Positions 19,957-28,415 of a stretch of 64,000 nucleotides of DNA are shown piece after piece; positions within the stretch are counted from its first letter, which is position 1; every line of letters begins with the position of its first letter. The notes below the pieces were generated by a model. That model was not told the DNA's origin. It saw only the letters and a list, made by a program, of their open reading frames with translations, and did not search any database. Source of the DNA: Pyrinomonadaceae bacterium (GTDB lineage Bacteria > Acidobacteriota > Blastocatellia > Pyrinomonadales > Pyrinomonadaceae). The stretch spans positions 7,501-71,500 of the forward strand of contig JABARP010000019.1 of the NCBI GenBank assembly GCA_019186825.1, written 5' to 3'. A program made the position numbers and the translations under genes.

Positions 19957-20277
19957 CTATTTCTTCTCTTCGGCCTTCTTTTCGTCAGCCTTCTTCTCGT
20001 CAGCCTTGTTAGCAGCTGCGTTTGCAGGCTCAGCCTTAGCGTTCGAGTTAGCAGCCGTGTTGCTGTGAGCAGCGTTCGTGTTCGAAGCTGTTGCGTTCGA
20101 GTTCGACGCAGCTGCGTTCGAGTTCGACGATGTAGCGTTCGAGTTAACTGCGTTCACGTTCGACGCATTGGTGTTGTGGTTGGCATTGTTAGCCGTGGTG
20201 TTGGCAGCCGGTGCGCCGCAGGCAAAGCCGAGAGCGGAAAGACCGAGAACTGCTGAAAGTGCAATTGCTTTTGTCAT
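19957..20277 (-). CDS. Asn/Ala/Ser-rich low-complexity lipoprotein B
   Basis: A protein of 106 residues with AGGAG upstream of the ATG. The lipobox LGFAC lies near residue 19, giving a lipid-anchored protein. The mature part repeats NSNA-type units (SNSNAAASNSNATASNTNA) and ends in alternating ADEKKADEKK. Signal sequence (SAVLGLSALGFAC) and layout match lipoprotein A, but here Asn and Ser predominate, so the two repeat tracts have diverged or expanded separately. Function unknown. Confidence 0.8.
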   Translation of the reverse strand: MTKAIALSAVLGLSALGFACGAPAANTTANNANHNTNASNVNAVNSNATSSNSNAAASNSNATASNTNAAHSNTAANSNAKAEPANAAANKADEKKADEKKAEEKK

Positions 20278-20599
20278 TTTAATTAAGACTCCTATGTATT
20301 CTCAAAGATTGATTACCCTTGCAAGGTAAACCGGCCGATCAAACACGGCCTATTGCTCCAAACTCTTTCTTTTTCAGAGCAAAGGTAAAGATAAGAATCT
20401 GCGAGACATTTGTCAACCTAAATATTGATAAAAACAAGCCTTTTTGAAAATAATTTTCAGGCTGATTTTGACCCTGAAATTCCGGTTTCCGGCGGAAAAT
20501 TCGGCGCCTCGCTAAGAACGGTCAAAAGGCACTGCTTCATCCGATCCAAGCTCGCCCGTACGATGCGGAAATATTGTCGTCGTATGTTAGATTTGTTCA
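20278..20599. other. Intergenic region between lipoprotein B and the RNase-like gene
   Basis: This 322-bp gap contains the promoter and about 105-base leader of lipoprotein B on the minus strand. Leader B and leader A share a similar block next to the start (ctcct...tcaaagatt), followed by a GGCC-containing hairpin. For the plus-strand RNase-like gene only a weak TATGTT at about 20583-20588 is visible. Confidence 0.6.
20388..20416 (-). promoter_or_regulatory. Sigma-70-type promoter of lipoprotein B
   Basis: On the minus strand, a perfect TTGACA (20411-20416), 17 bp, then TATCTT (20388-20393). Confidence 0.78.
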
Positions 20600-22003
20600 A
20601 TGGCAAGCGTTTCATTTTACGGCGGCGTCGGAACCGTTACCGGTTCGAAATACCTTCTCCAACACAACGGCAAAAAGATCCTGGTTGATTGCGGACTCTT
20701 CCAGGGTTTGAAGGAACTGCGCGAACGGAACTGGCAGCCTCTTCCCTTCAACCCGGAAGAACTCGACGCCGTCATCATCACCCACGCACATATCGACCAC
20801 ACGGGCTTCCTGCCTCGTGTCGTCAAGCTCGGGTTCAAAGGCCCTGTCATTACGACAAAGCCGACCGGCGACCTGATGCGGATACTTCTTACCGATTCCG
20901 CTCGCCTGCAGGAAGAGGAAGCCGATTACCGCAACCGCCACGAGCTGACCTCGCATTCACCGGCTCTGCCGCTTTACGATGAAGATGACGCGCGGGCCGC
21001 TCTCGAACGCTTGCAGCTTGTCCATAACGACGCAAAGCCCGTCGATGTCTGTGAGGGCGTGAAAGCGAGCTTCCTCATCGCCGGCCACATCATGGGGTCG
21101 AGCCTCGTACTTGTCGAGCTTGAGAACGCCCGGGCTGACGGAAGCTCGATCAAGTTCCTCTTCTCAGGCGATCTCGGCCATTACGACACGCCGATCTTGA
21201 AAGATCCTGCAACGCCGCCCGCTTGTGACTACATGATGTGCGAATCGACCTACGGCGATCGTCTGCACACAGATATAGATCCGGGCGAAAAGCTCGCACG
21301 CATCATCAACGAAGCCGTTCACAGAAAAGGCCCTATCTTGATTCCCGCTTTCGCGGTCGGGCGAACCCAGGAGATCCTTTACCTCATACGCGAACTCGAA
21401 GATGCAGGAAAGATACCTGTCTTGCCCGTCGTCGTCGATTCGCCGATGGCAAACCAGGCAACGCAGATCTACAACCGATTTGCCGAGGAGCACGACGCAG
21501 AATACACGTCGATCCTTGCATCAAAACGGCATCCGCTACGAACCGGCTCTATGCAGACCGCGTCAACACGCGACGAATCCAAACGCATCAACGATATGCG
21601 TGGGCCCCGGATCATCATCTCTGCTTCCGGAATGATCTCGGGCGGCCGCGTTCTGCACCACGCGATCCGTATGCTGCCGGACGAAAATGCGACCGTTGTT
21701 TTCGTAGGCTATCAGGCCGCCGGGACGACGGGACGCCGTGTGCAGGATGGCGAACGCGAGGTCCGCATTATGAAGACGCAGGTTAAGGTCAACTGCACGG
21801 TCGAGAGCATCGACGGATTCTCGGCCCACGCTGATTGGCAGGGCGTCCTCAAATGGCTGTCCGGCCTGCCGGCCGCGCCGAAGACGATCTTCACCACTCA
21901 CGGCGAACCGGAAGCCGCCGCCGCGATGGCAAAACACATTCACGATAAATTCGGCTGGAACGCCGTAGTGCCCGAATTCGGCTCGACCGTAGAATTGACG
22001 TGA
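20600..22003 (+). CDS. Beta-CASP metallo-beta-lactamase-fold RNA hydrolase
   Basis: A protein of 467 residues. The metallo-beta-lactamase domain shows THAHIDHTG (the HxHxDH zinc motif), then HIMGSS, FSGDLG and a beta-CASP insert (IPAFAVGRTQEILYLI), with C-terminal ISASGMISGGRVLHH and GFSAHAD. This pattern is that of bacterial Ysh1/CPSF73-like RNA-processing proteins. It probably acts as an endo- or exoribonuclease; the RNA target is unknown. Single gene followed by the ExbD-like fusion protein. Confidence 0.9.
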   Translation: MASVSFYGGVGTVTGSKYLLQHNGKKILVDCGLFQGLKELRERNWQPLPFNPEELDAVIITHAHIDHTGFLPRVVKLGFKGPVITTKPTGDLMRILLTDSARLQEEEADYRNRHELTSHSPALPLYDEDDARAALERLQLVHNDAKPVDVCEGVKASFLIAGHIMGSSLVLVELENARADGSSIKFLFSGDLGHYDTPILKDPATPPACDYMMCESTYGDRLHTDIDPGEKLARIINEAVHRKGPILIPAFAVGRTQEILYLIRELEDAGKIPVLPVVVDSPMANQATQIYNRFAEEHDAEYTSILASKRHPLRTGSMQTASTRDESKRINDMRGPRIIISASGMISGGRVLHHAIRMLPDENATVVFVGYQAAGTTGRRVQDGEREVRIMKTQVKVNCTVESIDGFSAHADWQGVLKWLSGLPAAPKTIFTTHGEPEAAAAMAKHIHDKFGWNAVVPEFGSTVELT

Positions 22004-22093
22004 TGTTTCGATATTGTTGGGGTGAAAAACGTTACCGGGAATAACGCGTCACCTGACACCCACGGACGATCAGATCCCGAATTAGGAGGAAAA

Positions 22094-23416
22094 ATGGAGC
22101 CATCGATGTTAAATGCCGAAAATGAGCGGTCCCGTTTCCGTATTTCGATCCTTGTTAGATTACTGGCGGCCGTGACGTATGCGATCCCCGCGATCGGTGG
22201 GGCTTTTGGCTCGTTTTTACTAATACGCCTGTTTCAGGCGCTGAGAACGAGTGAAGCCGTTGGCATTTCTGCAGTCATGATTGGCGTGAACGAGGCAACG
22301 CTGCCCGTGACAATTTCGTTGTATCTTGCTGCGGGAATCGGAATTGCATTGATCATTACCGTAGCGATCAGAACGATGACCACAACGGCCACCTCTTCGC
22401 CGCAATTTTGGTTTTATGTTGTGGGCGGGATCTTGGGCATTGTGCCTCCAGCGTTGTTTTGGCTCGCTAAGTATTTGGTCATCGAAGCTATGAGTCCGGG
22501 CAGTTGGATAGGCTCGTACGGTTTAAGCAATGTCGGAGCGAGGGTCGGCCAGTTAACGATGTTCAGTATGATCTCAGCCCCCTTCGTCATTCTTTTGCTG
22601 CTTGTCGCGTCCGTCGTGCCCTTGTCGTCCCGTTCAAAGGCCAAATGGTTCTCGCTCTCGACGGCTATTTTCCTTGAAATTCTGCTTATCGCGTTTGCAG
22701 TCGCTCTCCCGTTTTTGATCAACGAGCCGAAAAGAGATCATGAGCTGGTCAATTTGCCGGAGGCAAGCGTTGCGGATATTGACGCTGACATCGATAAGGA
22801 AGCTTCGTTCGTTCTGACAATGACCTCTGATAATAAAATGTCCGAACGGACGAAGATCGGTGAAAAACCGCTAACCAGAGAAGAATTGCCGGTACTAGTG
22901 GAAAGCTCGATGGCAACGAAACCGCCCGAGCGACGGATCGTCTATTTCAAAGGCGATGTCGGTATTTCTGTTGAAAATATTCTTGCGATCTTTGACAGTA
23001 TCACGAAAGCCGACGTTGACAAGGTTGGCTTAGTTGTCACCGGTAAGAAAAATGAAGAGGATCCATACCAACTGCATCTCCGAAGGTTCGAGGTAAAATT
23101 GCGTCAGCAGCCGAGAACGGACGAGGTCGTTCGGCCCAATCCTTTAAGCCTAACGGTCTCTATGTTGGATGACGACGGTCACGTAACTCTTAACGGCGAA
23201 ACTATCTCCGACCTTTCTGCGTTGGGAGCTAGACTTGCGGAGGTCTTCAGGGCTCGTGAGGACAACGGCGTGTTTCGGGAGGGAACGAACGAAGTCGAAA
23301 AATCGGTCTATTTGAACGTTTCAAAGACGCTCAAATACCGCGACCTCATCAAATTGGTTGAAGCCGTTAAGGTCGCAGGCGCGGAGCCGATCGGATTTCG
23401 ACTGAAGGATGAATAG
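22094..23416 (+). CDS. Multi-span membrane protein with two C-terminal ExbD/TolR-like domains
   Basis: The start at 22094 is chosen because AGGAGG lies 5-6 bp upstream; the frame opens at 22022. The protein has 440 residues. The first 230 carry about five hydrophobic segments (IPAIGGAFGSFLLI, ISLYLAAGIGIALIITVAI, FWFYVVGGILGIVPPALFWL, FVILLLLVASVVPL, AIFLEILLIAFAVALPFLI). The rest contains two units resembling the ExbD periplasmic fold: one with RRIVYFKGDVGISVENIL...ITKADVDKVGLVV, and one with PLSLTV, then VTLNGETI, and YRDLIKLVEAVKVAGAEPIG. ExbD/TolR normally has one span and one such domain and works with ExbB; no exbB or tonB is adjacent. Role unknown. Confidence 0.72.
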   Translation: MEPSMLNAENERSRFRISILVRLLAAVTYAIPAIGGAFGSFLLIRLFQALRTSEAVGISAVMIGVNEATLPVTISLYLAAGIGIALIITVAIRTMTTTATSSPQFWFYVVGGILGIVPPALFWLAKYLVIEAMSPGSWIGSYGLSNVGARVGQLTMFSMISAPFVILLLLVASVVPLSSRSKAKWFSLSTAIFLEILLIAFAVALPFLINEPKRDHELVNLPEASVADIDADIDKEASFVLTMTSDNKMSERTKIGEKPLTREELPVLVESSMATKPPERRIVYFKGDVGISVENILAIFDSITKADVDKVGLVVTGKKNEEDPYQLHLRRFEVKLRQQPRTDEVVRPNPLSLTVSMLDDDGHVTLNGETISDLSALGARLAEVFRAREDNGVFREGTNEVEKSVYLNVSKTLKYRDLIKLVEAVKVAGAEPIGFRLKDE

Positions 23417-23451
23417 CTTGTAAAGAGCTAGAGGTGCTCGACCACGCGGTC

Positions 23452-24717
23452 TTACTCATACCTCAAGCACTCTATCGGATCGAGTTTTGCGGCCTTTCTT
23501 GCGGGCAGAACGCCGAAGATCAGCCCGACGCCGATCGAGGTAGCGATACCCGTAACTATTGCCCACAAAGGCACTTGTGCGGGCAGCGACGGAACAAGGA
23601 GCATTACGAGCGTGCTTATCCCGATCGCGAGCACGATCCCGATCACGCCGCCGAAGAAGGTTAGCGTCATTGCTTCGAGCAGGAACTGCAGCACGATCGC
23701 AGAACGCGTCGCTCCCAGCGCTTTTCGGATGCCGATCTCTTTCGTTCTTTCCGTAACGGAGACGAGCATAATGTTCATCACGCCGATGCCGCCGACGAGC
23801 AGGCCCAAGCAAGAGATCGCGATCGCCGCGATGCCAACGCCGCCAATGATACCGTCAAACTGAGCGATCATATCTTCCGCCGTCTCGATGTCGAAATCAT
23901 TTGGTTCGCCGACTTTCAGTCCGCGGCGCTTCCGTAGAATGCTCTCGATGTCACCGGCACCTAGCGCGAGTTCGCCGGGCTTGACCTGCACGATGATACG
24001 TTCTTCTTTCCTTTCCGGAGCGGCCTTCCTTGCGGTTCGATACGGCATCAGCACCTTTCGATCCTCGGGATTTTCTCCGAGAAATGCGGCCTTTCGCTTT
24101 TCGATCACGCCGATGATCTCCCAAGTCGTGCCGTTCATTCGAACGACCTTTCCGACCGCCTCGTCTTCGTGGTCCGGGAACAGGGCCTCGGCACAATTCA
24201 CGCCGATAACAAGAACATTCCGCCGCTGAATGTTGTCCGATTCCGTGATAAAGCGGCCCGCACGCAGGACAAGGTTCGAGAGCTGCGCATAATTCGGCTC
24301 AACACCGTCCGTCAACGCCCAGCGATAATTCTTCCCTTCGTAAACTAAATTGTCGTTAAAGCTTCCGTTGAATGATCCGATATTGGGTGCGATCTTTGTC
24401 AGGTCGTTGACCGAAGAAGACTGGGCGAAGAGCGCTGCGGCATCGGCATCCGTGAGCGGACGTCGGTTCCTCTCATCACGGCTCGGTTCATCGAAGCCCG
24501 ATGACAGATGGTATACGTGTATATTGTTGCTTCCGTAATCTTCCACGATCGACACGATCGAGTTCCGCATTCCTGTCAAAAGCGAGGCGACGACGATCGC
24601 CGTGATGATCCCGACGACAATGCCGAGAATGGTCAGCACAGACCTGAACTTGTGCGAGAGGACCGAGTCCATCGCCATCCGCAGAACTTCTCTTGGCAAT
24701 GATGTTGAAAACCTCAT
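23452..24717 (-). CDS. MacB-like ABC transporter permease (second of pair)
   Basis: A protein of 421 residues with the MacB/FtsX architecture: one N-terminal span (LTILGIVVGIITAIVVASLL), a periplasmic MacB_PCD domain of about 200 residues, then three C-terminal spans. The conserved cytoplasmic segment ERTKEIGIRKALGATRSAI and the C-terminal ARKAAKLDPIECLRYE are diagnostic. It lies 28 bp downstream of a paralogue, so the two probably form a heterodimeric permease. No ATPase gene is adjacent. Substrate unknown. Confidence 0.9.
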   Translation of the reverse strand: MRFSTSLPREVLRMAMDSVLSHKFRSVLTILGIVVGIITAIVVASLLTGMRNSIVSIVEDYGSNNIHVYHLSSGFDEPSRDERNRRPLTDADAAALFAQSSSVNDLTKIAPNIGSFNGSFNDNLVYEGKNYRWALTDGVEPNYAQLSNLVLRAGRFITESDNIQRRNVLVIGVNCAEALFPDHEDEAVGKVVRMNGTTWEIIGVIEKRKAAFLGENPEDRKVLMPYRTARKAAPERKEERIIVQVKPGELALGAGDIESILRKRRGLKVGEPNDFDIETAEDMIAQFDGIIGGVGIAAIAISCLGLLVGGIGVMNIMLVSVTERTKEIGIRKALGATRSAIVLQFLLEAMTLTFFGGVIGIVLAIGISTLVMLLVPSLPAQVPLWAIVTGIATSIGVGLIFGVLPARKAAKLDPIECLRYE

Positions 24718-24745
24718 ACTGATACCTTTATCGGTCTGTACCTCA

Positions 24746-25990
24746 TCACACCTGCGTCAGAGCGACTATCGGATCGAGCTTCGATGCCTTCCACGCCGGA
24801 TAGAGCCCTGCGACGATCCCGATCGAACTCGAAACAGCGATCGACAAAATGATGTAGCCGGGCGTGATGGTCATCGTCATCCCGGCGATGACCGTGATCA
24901 ATGCAACAACACCGGTCGCAACTAGTAGGCCGACCAGCCCGCCGCAGATACAGAGCAGTGCGGATTCGATCAGGAACTGAAGCAATATCTGCTTTCGCGA
25001 CGCTCCAAGTGCCTTCCTTAAGCCCACCTCAAATGTTCGCTCGGTGACCGAGACAAGCATGATGTTCATCACGACGATGCCGCCAACGACCAGGATGATC
25101 ATTGTGATCGGGATGACGACGGCAGCGATCGCACCCGTGAACTGGTCCATCTGCGAATTGAATTCGTCCGTATTCACAAGGCTGAAGGTGTCCTCTTCGC
25201 TTCCCTTCAGCTTCCGATAATTGCGAAGCAGGACTGTCGCCTCATCCATCGCCTCGGGGAATTTATCTCTGTCGAGAGCACTCGCATGCACCTGAATTCC
25301 ACTCTCGCGGGCGAAGAGCTGAGTGTGCAGCGAGATCGGGATATACATCAGCCGATCCATCGGCGAGCCCATGAAGGAGCCTCGTGCCTTTTCGACGCCG
25401 ATCACTGTCAGTGGAACACCCCGAAGCTTGATCTCCTTACCGAGGGCTGAACCGACCGGAAAGTACTTGTCCCGAACATCGGCGCCAAGAACCGTCACCG
25501 GCGCCGAACTTTCAACCTCCTGAGCGGTAACAAAACGTCCTTCTTCGAGGTCCTTGCTTTCGATCTCCAGCATCTCGGGGGTTACTCCGCGGATCGAAAC
25601 CGCAGGCATTTCGACGCCATCCCGGTCGAGGTCGGCGTTATCGGCTACCTGCGCCCCGACATAGCTGCACGTTTGGCAGTTCTCACGTAGGTACTGAAAT
25701 TCACGCCACGTAACGCGGCGATTGCGGCGATTCTTCCGCTCGAACTCCTCATCGGACATACGACCGGTTGACGCCATACGCGTGATCATAAAGTGTTCAG
25801 AGCCAAGGACCTTTGACACGCGGTCAATCACGTACGTTTTGAGCCCTGCAATGCTCGCACCGACCACGACGACCGCCGCGACGCCGATGATGATCCCGAT
25901 AAGCGTCAGGAACGCACGGAGTTTGTGTTCGAGAATGGATTTCACCGCGATCACAAATGCGTCCGTGTAAAATGAGGTCAGTTCTCTCAT
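24746..25990 (-). CDS. MacB-like ABC transporter permease (first of pair)
   Basis: A protein of 414 residues with the same plan as its neighbour: N-terminal span (LTLIGIIIGVAAVVVVGASI), MacB_PCD periplasmic domain, and three C-terminal spans with ERTFEVGLRKALGASRKQI and AWKASKLDPIVAL. The periplasmic part contains a Cys pair (ENCQTCSYVG). It is the promoter-proximal gene of a two-gene operon. The ATP-binding subunit and any HlyD-type adaptor must be encoded elsewhere. Confidence 0.9.
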   Translation of the reverse strand: MRELTSFYTDAFVIAVKSILEHKLRAFLTLIGIIIGVAAVVVVGASIAGLKTYVIDRVSKVLGSEHFMITRMASTGRMSDEEFERKNRRNRRVTWREFQYLRENCQTCSYVGAQVADNADLDRDGVEMPAVSIRGVTPEMLEIESKDLEEGRFVTAQEVESSAPVTVLGADVRDKYFPVGSALGKEIKLRGVPLTVIGVEKARGSFMGSPMDRLMYIPISLHTQLFARESGIQVHASALDRDKFPEAMDEATVLLRNYRKLKGSEEDTFSLVNTDEFNSQMDQFTGAIAAVVIPITMIILVVGGIVVMNIMLVSVTERTFEVGLRKALGASRKQILLQFLIESALLCICGGLVGLLVATGVVALITVIAGMTMTITPGYIILSIAVSSSIGIVAGLYPAWKASKLDPIVALTQV

Positions 25991-26130
25991 ATTCTTCCGC
26001 CCAACGGGCGAACCAAGCTTTTTGGGAAGTTATTCTTCGGCCGATGCCTGATCTATGAACGATCCGCCTGCCGACAAAGTTCCGACGAAAAGAGTTGACC
26101 AGCCGCCCAAATGTGCATCGGCAGGTCGTA

Positions 26131-26139
26131 TGCTATAAT
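26131..26139 (+). promoter_or_regulatory. Extended -10 promoter element upstream of sucD
   Basis: TGC followed by TATAAT at 26134-26139 forms a consensus extended -10 (TGnTATAAT). No good -35 is seen at the standard distance, which is usual for extended -10 promoters. It gives a leader of about 40 bases. Confidence 0.62.
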
Positions 26140-26183
26140 TTGCGTTTGTTCAAACACCTTTAGTTTCAAGGAGCTATTCGAAA

Positions 26184-27068
26184 TTGAGTATCCTAGTCGA
26201 TAAGAACACTCGCCTGCTTGTGCAGGGTATTACGGGCAAAGAAGGCACATTCCATATGCTGCAGATGCGTGAATATGGAACGAATGTCGTTGCCGGCGTG
26301 ACGCCGGGAAAAGGCGGGACAACGCATGAGGGCGTGCCGGTCTTCAACACCGTCGCAGATGCCGTAAAAGAGACCGGAGCCAACGTGTCGGTCATTTATG
26401 TGCCGCCTGCATTCGCTGCGGACGCCATTATGGAAGCCGCGAACGCCAAGCTTCCGCTCGTCGTCTGCATAACCGAGGGCATCCCAGTTGCCGATATGGT
26501 CAAGGCCAACGAATACCTCTCGTCTCGCGAAACGCGTCTTATCGGCCCGAATTGCCCGGGCATCATCTCGCCGGGAAAATGCAAGGTCGGAATTATGCCC
26601 GGCCACATCCACAAAGAAGGCCGCATTGGTGTCGTCTCCCGCTCCGGTACCCTGACCTATGAAGCCGTCGGGCAGCTGACCGCTCTTGGACTTGGCCAAT
26701 CGACGGCCATCGGCATCGGCGGCGACCCGATCATCGGTACGACGCATACCGACGCCCTTCGCCTATTTGAAGCTGACGACGAGACCGACGCGATCGTGAT
26801 GATCGGCGAGATCGGCGGCACGGCAGAAGAAGACGCCGCGGCGTTCGCAAAAGACAACGTCACAAAACCGATCGTTGCCTTCATCGCGGGCCAAACCGCT
26901 CCACCGGGACGCCGCATGGGACACGCCGGTGCGATCATCTCCGGCGGAAAAGGCACGGCCTCCGAGAAGATGAAAGCTCTCGAAGAAGCCGGCATCCGCG
27001 TCGTGAAGTCACCGGCCGACATCGGCAAAGCCATAGTAGACGTCCTCGGCTCACGGGCGGCCGCGTAA
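26184..27068 (+). CDS. sucD: Succinyl-CoA synthetase alpha subunit
   Basis: Catalyses, with SucC, the substrate-level phosphorylation step of the TCA cycle. The 294-residue length is normal. [16 protein letters not shown] opens the CoA-binding Rossmann domain; [20 protein letters not shown] and the phosphohistidine segment [17 protein letters not shown] are present. The start codon is TTG at 26184, supported by AAGGAG 8-10 bp upstream and by a start at the usual SIL(V)DKNT position. The sucC partner is not next to it. Confidence 0.95.
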   Translation: MSILVDKNTRLLVQGITGKEGTFHMLQMREYGTNVVAGVTPGKGGTTHEGVPVFNTVADAVKETGANVSVIYVPPAFAADAIMEAANAKLPLVVCITEGIPVADMVKANEYLSSRETRLIGPNCPGIISPGKCKVGIMPGHIHKEGRIGVVSRSGTLTYEAVGQLTALGLGQSTAIGIGGDPIIGTTHTDALRLFEADDETDAIVMIGEIGGTAEEDAAAFAKDNVTKPIVAFIAGQTAPPGRRMGHAGAIISGGKGTASEKMKALEEAGIRVVKSPADIGKAIVDVLGSRAAA

Positions 27069-27090
27069 GAACCATCCGCGATCCGGCCAC

Positions 27091-27243
27091 GCGGAGAACC
27101 TCCGCTTCTCCGGCGCGATCACTTAAAGTAATCGGCGGCTTAGCCGCCATGGGCCTTTCATTCCGCTGACGGCGAAGCAAAGCTTCGCCGCTCGGCGACA
27201 AGCACCCCTGGCCGTTTCCGTAGCCCGTACGTCAGTAAGGGCT
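27091..27243. repeat. Cluster of four REP-like palindromes
   Basis: Hairpins at 27091-27105 (gcgga/tccgc), 27134-27148 (ggcggc tta gccgcc), 27171-27189 (ggcgaagc aaa gcttcgcc, perfect) and 27222-27243 (agccc/gggct around gtacgtcagtaa). They directly follow sucD. Some could stabilise or end its transcript; the density suggests REP-type elements. Confidence 0.7.
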
Positions 27244-27294
27244 CAACGCCATCCACCCCTCGACATACCTACCCGAAGATCCTGCCCCCTTTCT

Positions 27295-27800
27295 CTTTGC
27301 GTCCTCTGCGGGCTTCGCTTCGCGAACTTTGCGTTTTCAGCCGACTGAGAATGCATTGTCTCGTTTCCCTTCTTTCCGCATTGATCTCAACGCAAAGAAC
27401 GCGAAGATATTCGCAAAGTTCACAAGACGCTGCCGCGAGATCCTCCTATTTTTCGGACTCGGCGGCCATTCCTTCGCGGCCTTCGTGGGCTTCGCTTCGC
27501 GAACTTTGCGTTTTCAGCCGACCGAGAATGCATTGTCTCGTTTCCCTTCTTTCCGCATTGATCTCAACGCAAAGAACGCAAAGGCATTTCGCAAAGTTCT
27601 CAAAGACGCTGCCGCGAGATTCTTTCCCTTTGTGTCCTTTGCGGGCTTCACTTCGCGAACTTTGCGGGCCTCACTTTGCGAACTCTGCGTTTCCTGCCAA
27701 ACAGAGCTACATCGTCTCTCTCTGGCATTTTTCACGTTGATCCAAACGCAAAGAACGCAAATACATTCGCAAAGCTCTCAAAGACGCTGCCGCGGAAGGT
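27295..27800. repeat. Three tandem imperfect repeats (about 156-177 bp)
   Basis: A gggcttc(g/a)cttcgcgaactttgcg block recurs at 27310, 27487 and 27643. Each unit continues through a conserved middle and ends in aacgcaaagaacgc, then cgcaaag(t/c)tc and gacgctgccgcg. Units 1 and 2 are nearly identical over about 130 bp; unit 3 is more diverged. The beginning of each unit (gaactttgcg) is complementary to its end (cgcaaagttc), so each unit can fold as a long hairpin. Confidence 0.82.
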
Positions 27801-27869
27801 GCAAACTAAATTGTCAAACATCAACCAACCACAGGAAGCATAACCAACGGCTCCACCCATTTGAACCCC

Positions 27870-27945
27870 AAAATGCACAGATCGTATAAAAATGCACAAA
27901 ACGCACAAATTGATACAAAATGCACAGAATGCACAGAACGCATCG
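27870..27945. repeat. Short tgcaca(g/a)a direct repeats
   Basis: Five copies of a 7-9 bp motif (tgcacag, tgcacaa, cgcacaa, tgcacag, tgcacag) in 75 bp, AT-rich between copies. They may be degenerate remains of the cgcaaag-type repeats to the left. Confidence 0.5.
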
Positions 27946-28052
27946 CCCCTGTCGTAACGCGAAGAAAGCCAAGGCTCTTCCGAGAAGGACAATAGACAGC
28001 GGGGGCGGCTAAACGGCCAAAAGGACAGTCGATCAAACTCTGTATTTTCGTC

Positions 28053-28081
28053 TTGACTTAATTAAGCCATTGCTATATCTT
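28053..28081 (+). promoter_or_regulatory. Promoter and operator-like palindrome of the arsR operon
   Basis: TTGACT (28053-28058), 17 bp, TATCTT (28076-28081). A perfect 10-bp palindrome cttaattaag (28057-28066) overlaps the -35 and spacer, where an ArsR-type repressor could block polymerase. The -10 ends only 7 bp before the ATG at 28089, so the transcript is probably leaderless. Confidence 0.65.
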
Positions 28082-28088
28082 CTCTCAT

Positions 28089-28415
28089 ATGGACGCATTT
28101 GCTGCGATCGCGGAACCGAATCGAAGAAAGATCCTTGAGCTGCTCGCCGCCGTCGGATCCCTTGCGGCAACAGATATTTACGGGCGATTCGGCACGACGC
28201 ACGCTGCCGTTTCGCAGCATCTGAAGATCCTTCGCGAGGCAGGACTTGTAAATGTAGAAAAACGAAAGCAGCAGCGGATCTATTCGATCAACAGCAGCAA
28301 GATGACCGAGTTTGAGGCTTGGGTGAAGCGGTTCACGCAAAAGACTGACGAGGCTTTCACCAGACTCGATGAAGTGTTACAAGCTGAAATGAAAAAGAAG
28401 AAAGGAGAAAAATGA
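28089..28415 (+). CDS. ArsR-family winged-helix transcriptional regulator
   Basis: A protein of 108 residues. [20 protein letters not shown] starts the winged helix, and [35 protein letters not shown] sequence gives the recognition helix and wing. No metal-binding CxC motif is seen, so it belongs to the non-metal ArsR group commonly paired with SRPBCC/AHSA1 genes. It overlaps the next gene by 4 bp. It probably represses its own operon through the palindrome in its promoter. Confidence 0.9.
   Translation: MDAFAAIAEPNRRKILELLAAVGSLAATDIYGRFGTTHAAVSQHLKILREAGLVNVEKRKQQRIYSINSSKMTEFEAWVKRFTQKTDEAFTRLDEVLQAEMKKKKGEK

Larger units (their letters stand above)
27069..28088. other. Non-coding repeat island between sucD and the ArsR operon
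   Basis: About 1 kb without a credible gene. It holds, in order, a cluster of GC-rich palindromes (27091-27243), three tandem imperfect repeats of about 156-177 bp (27295-27800), a run of short tgcacaga/cgcacaaa motifs (27870-27945), and the arsR promoter at the right end. Open frames across it are repeat translations with no protein-like composition. Confidence 0.75.

Noticed and set aside
19479..20256. Plus-strand frames opposite the two lipoproteins
   Set aside because: They are shadows of repetitive Asn/Ala codons; the minus frames have lipoboxes, promoters and terminators.
27295..27800. Possible CRISPR array
   Set aside because: The repeat unit is 156-177 bp, units 1 and 2 are alike over most of their length, and there are no short repeats with unique spacers and no cas genes.
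27297..27889. Open frames of 147 and 186 codons over the repeat island
   Set aside because: They translate tandem repeats in several frames at once, have no ribosome-binding site and give repeated Leu/Phe/Arg-rich text without protein-like features.
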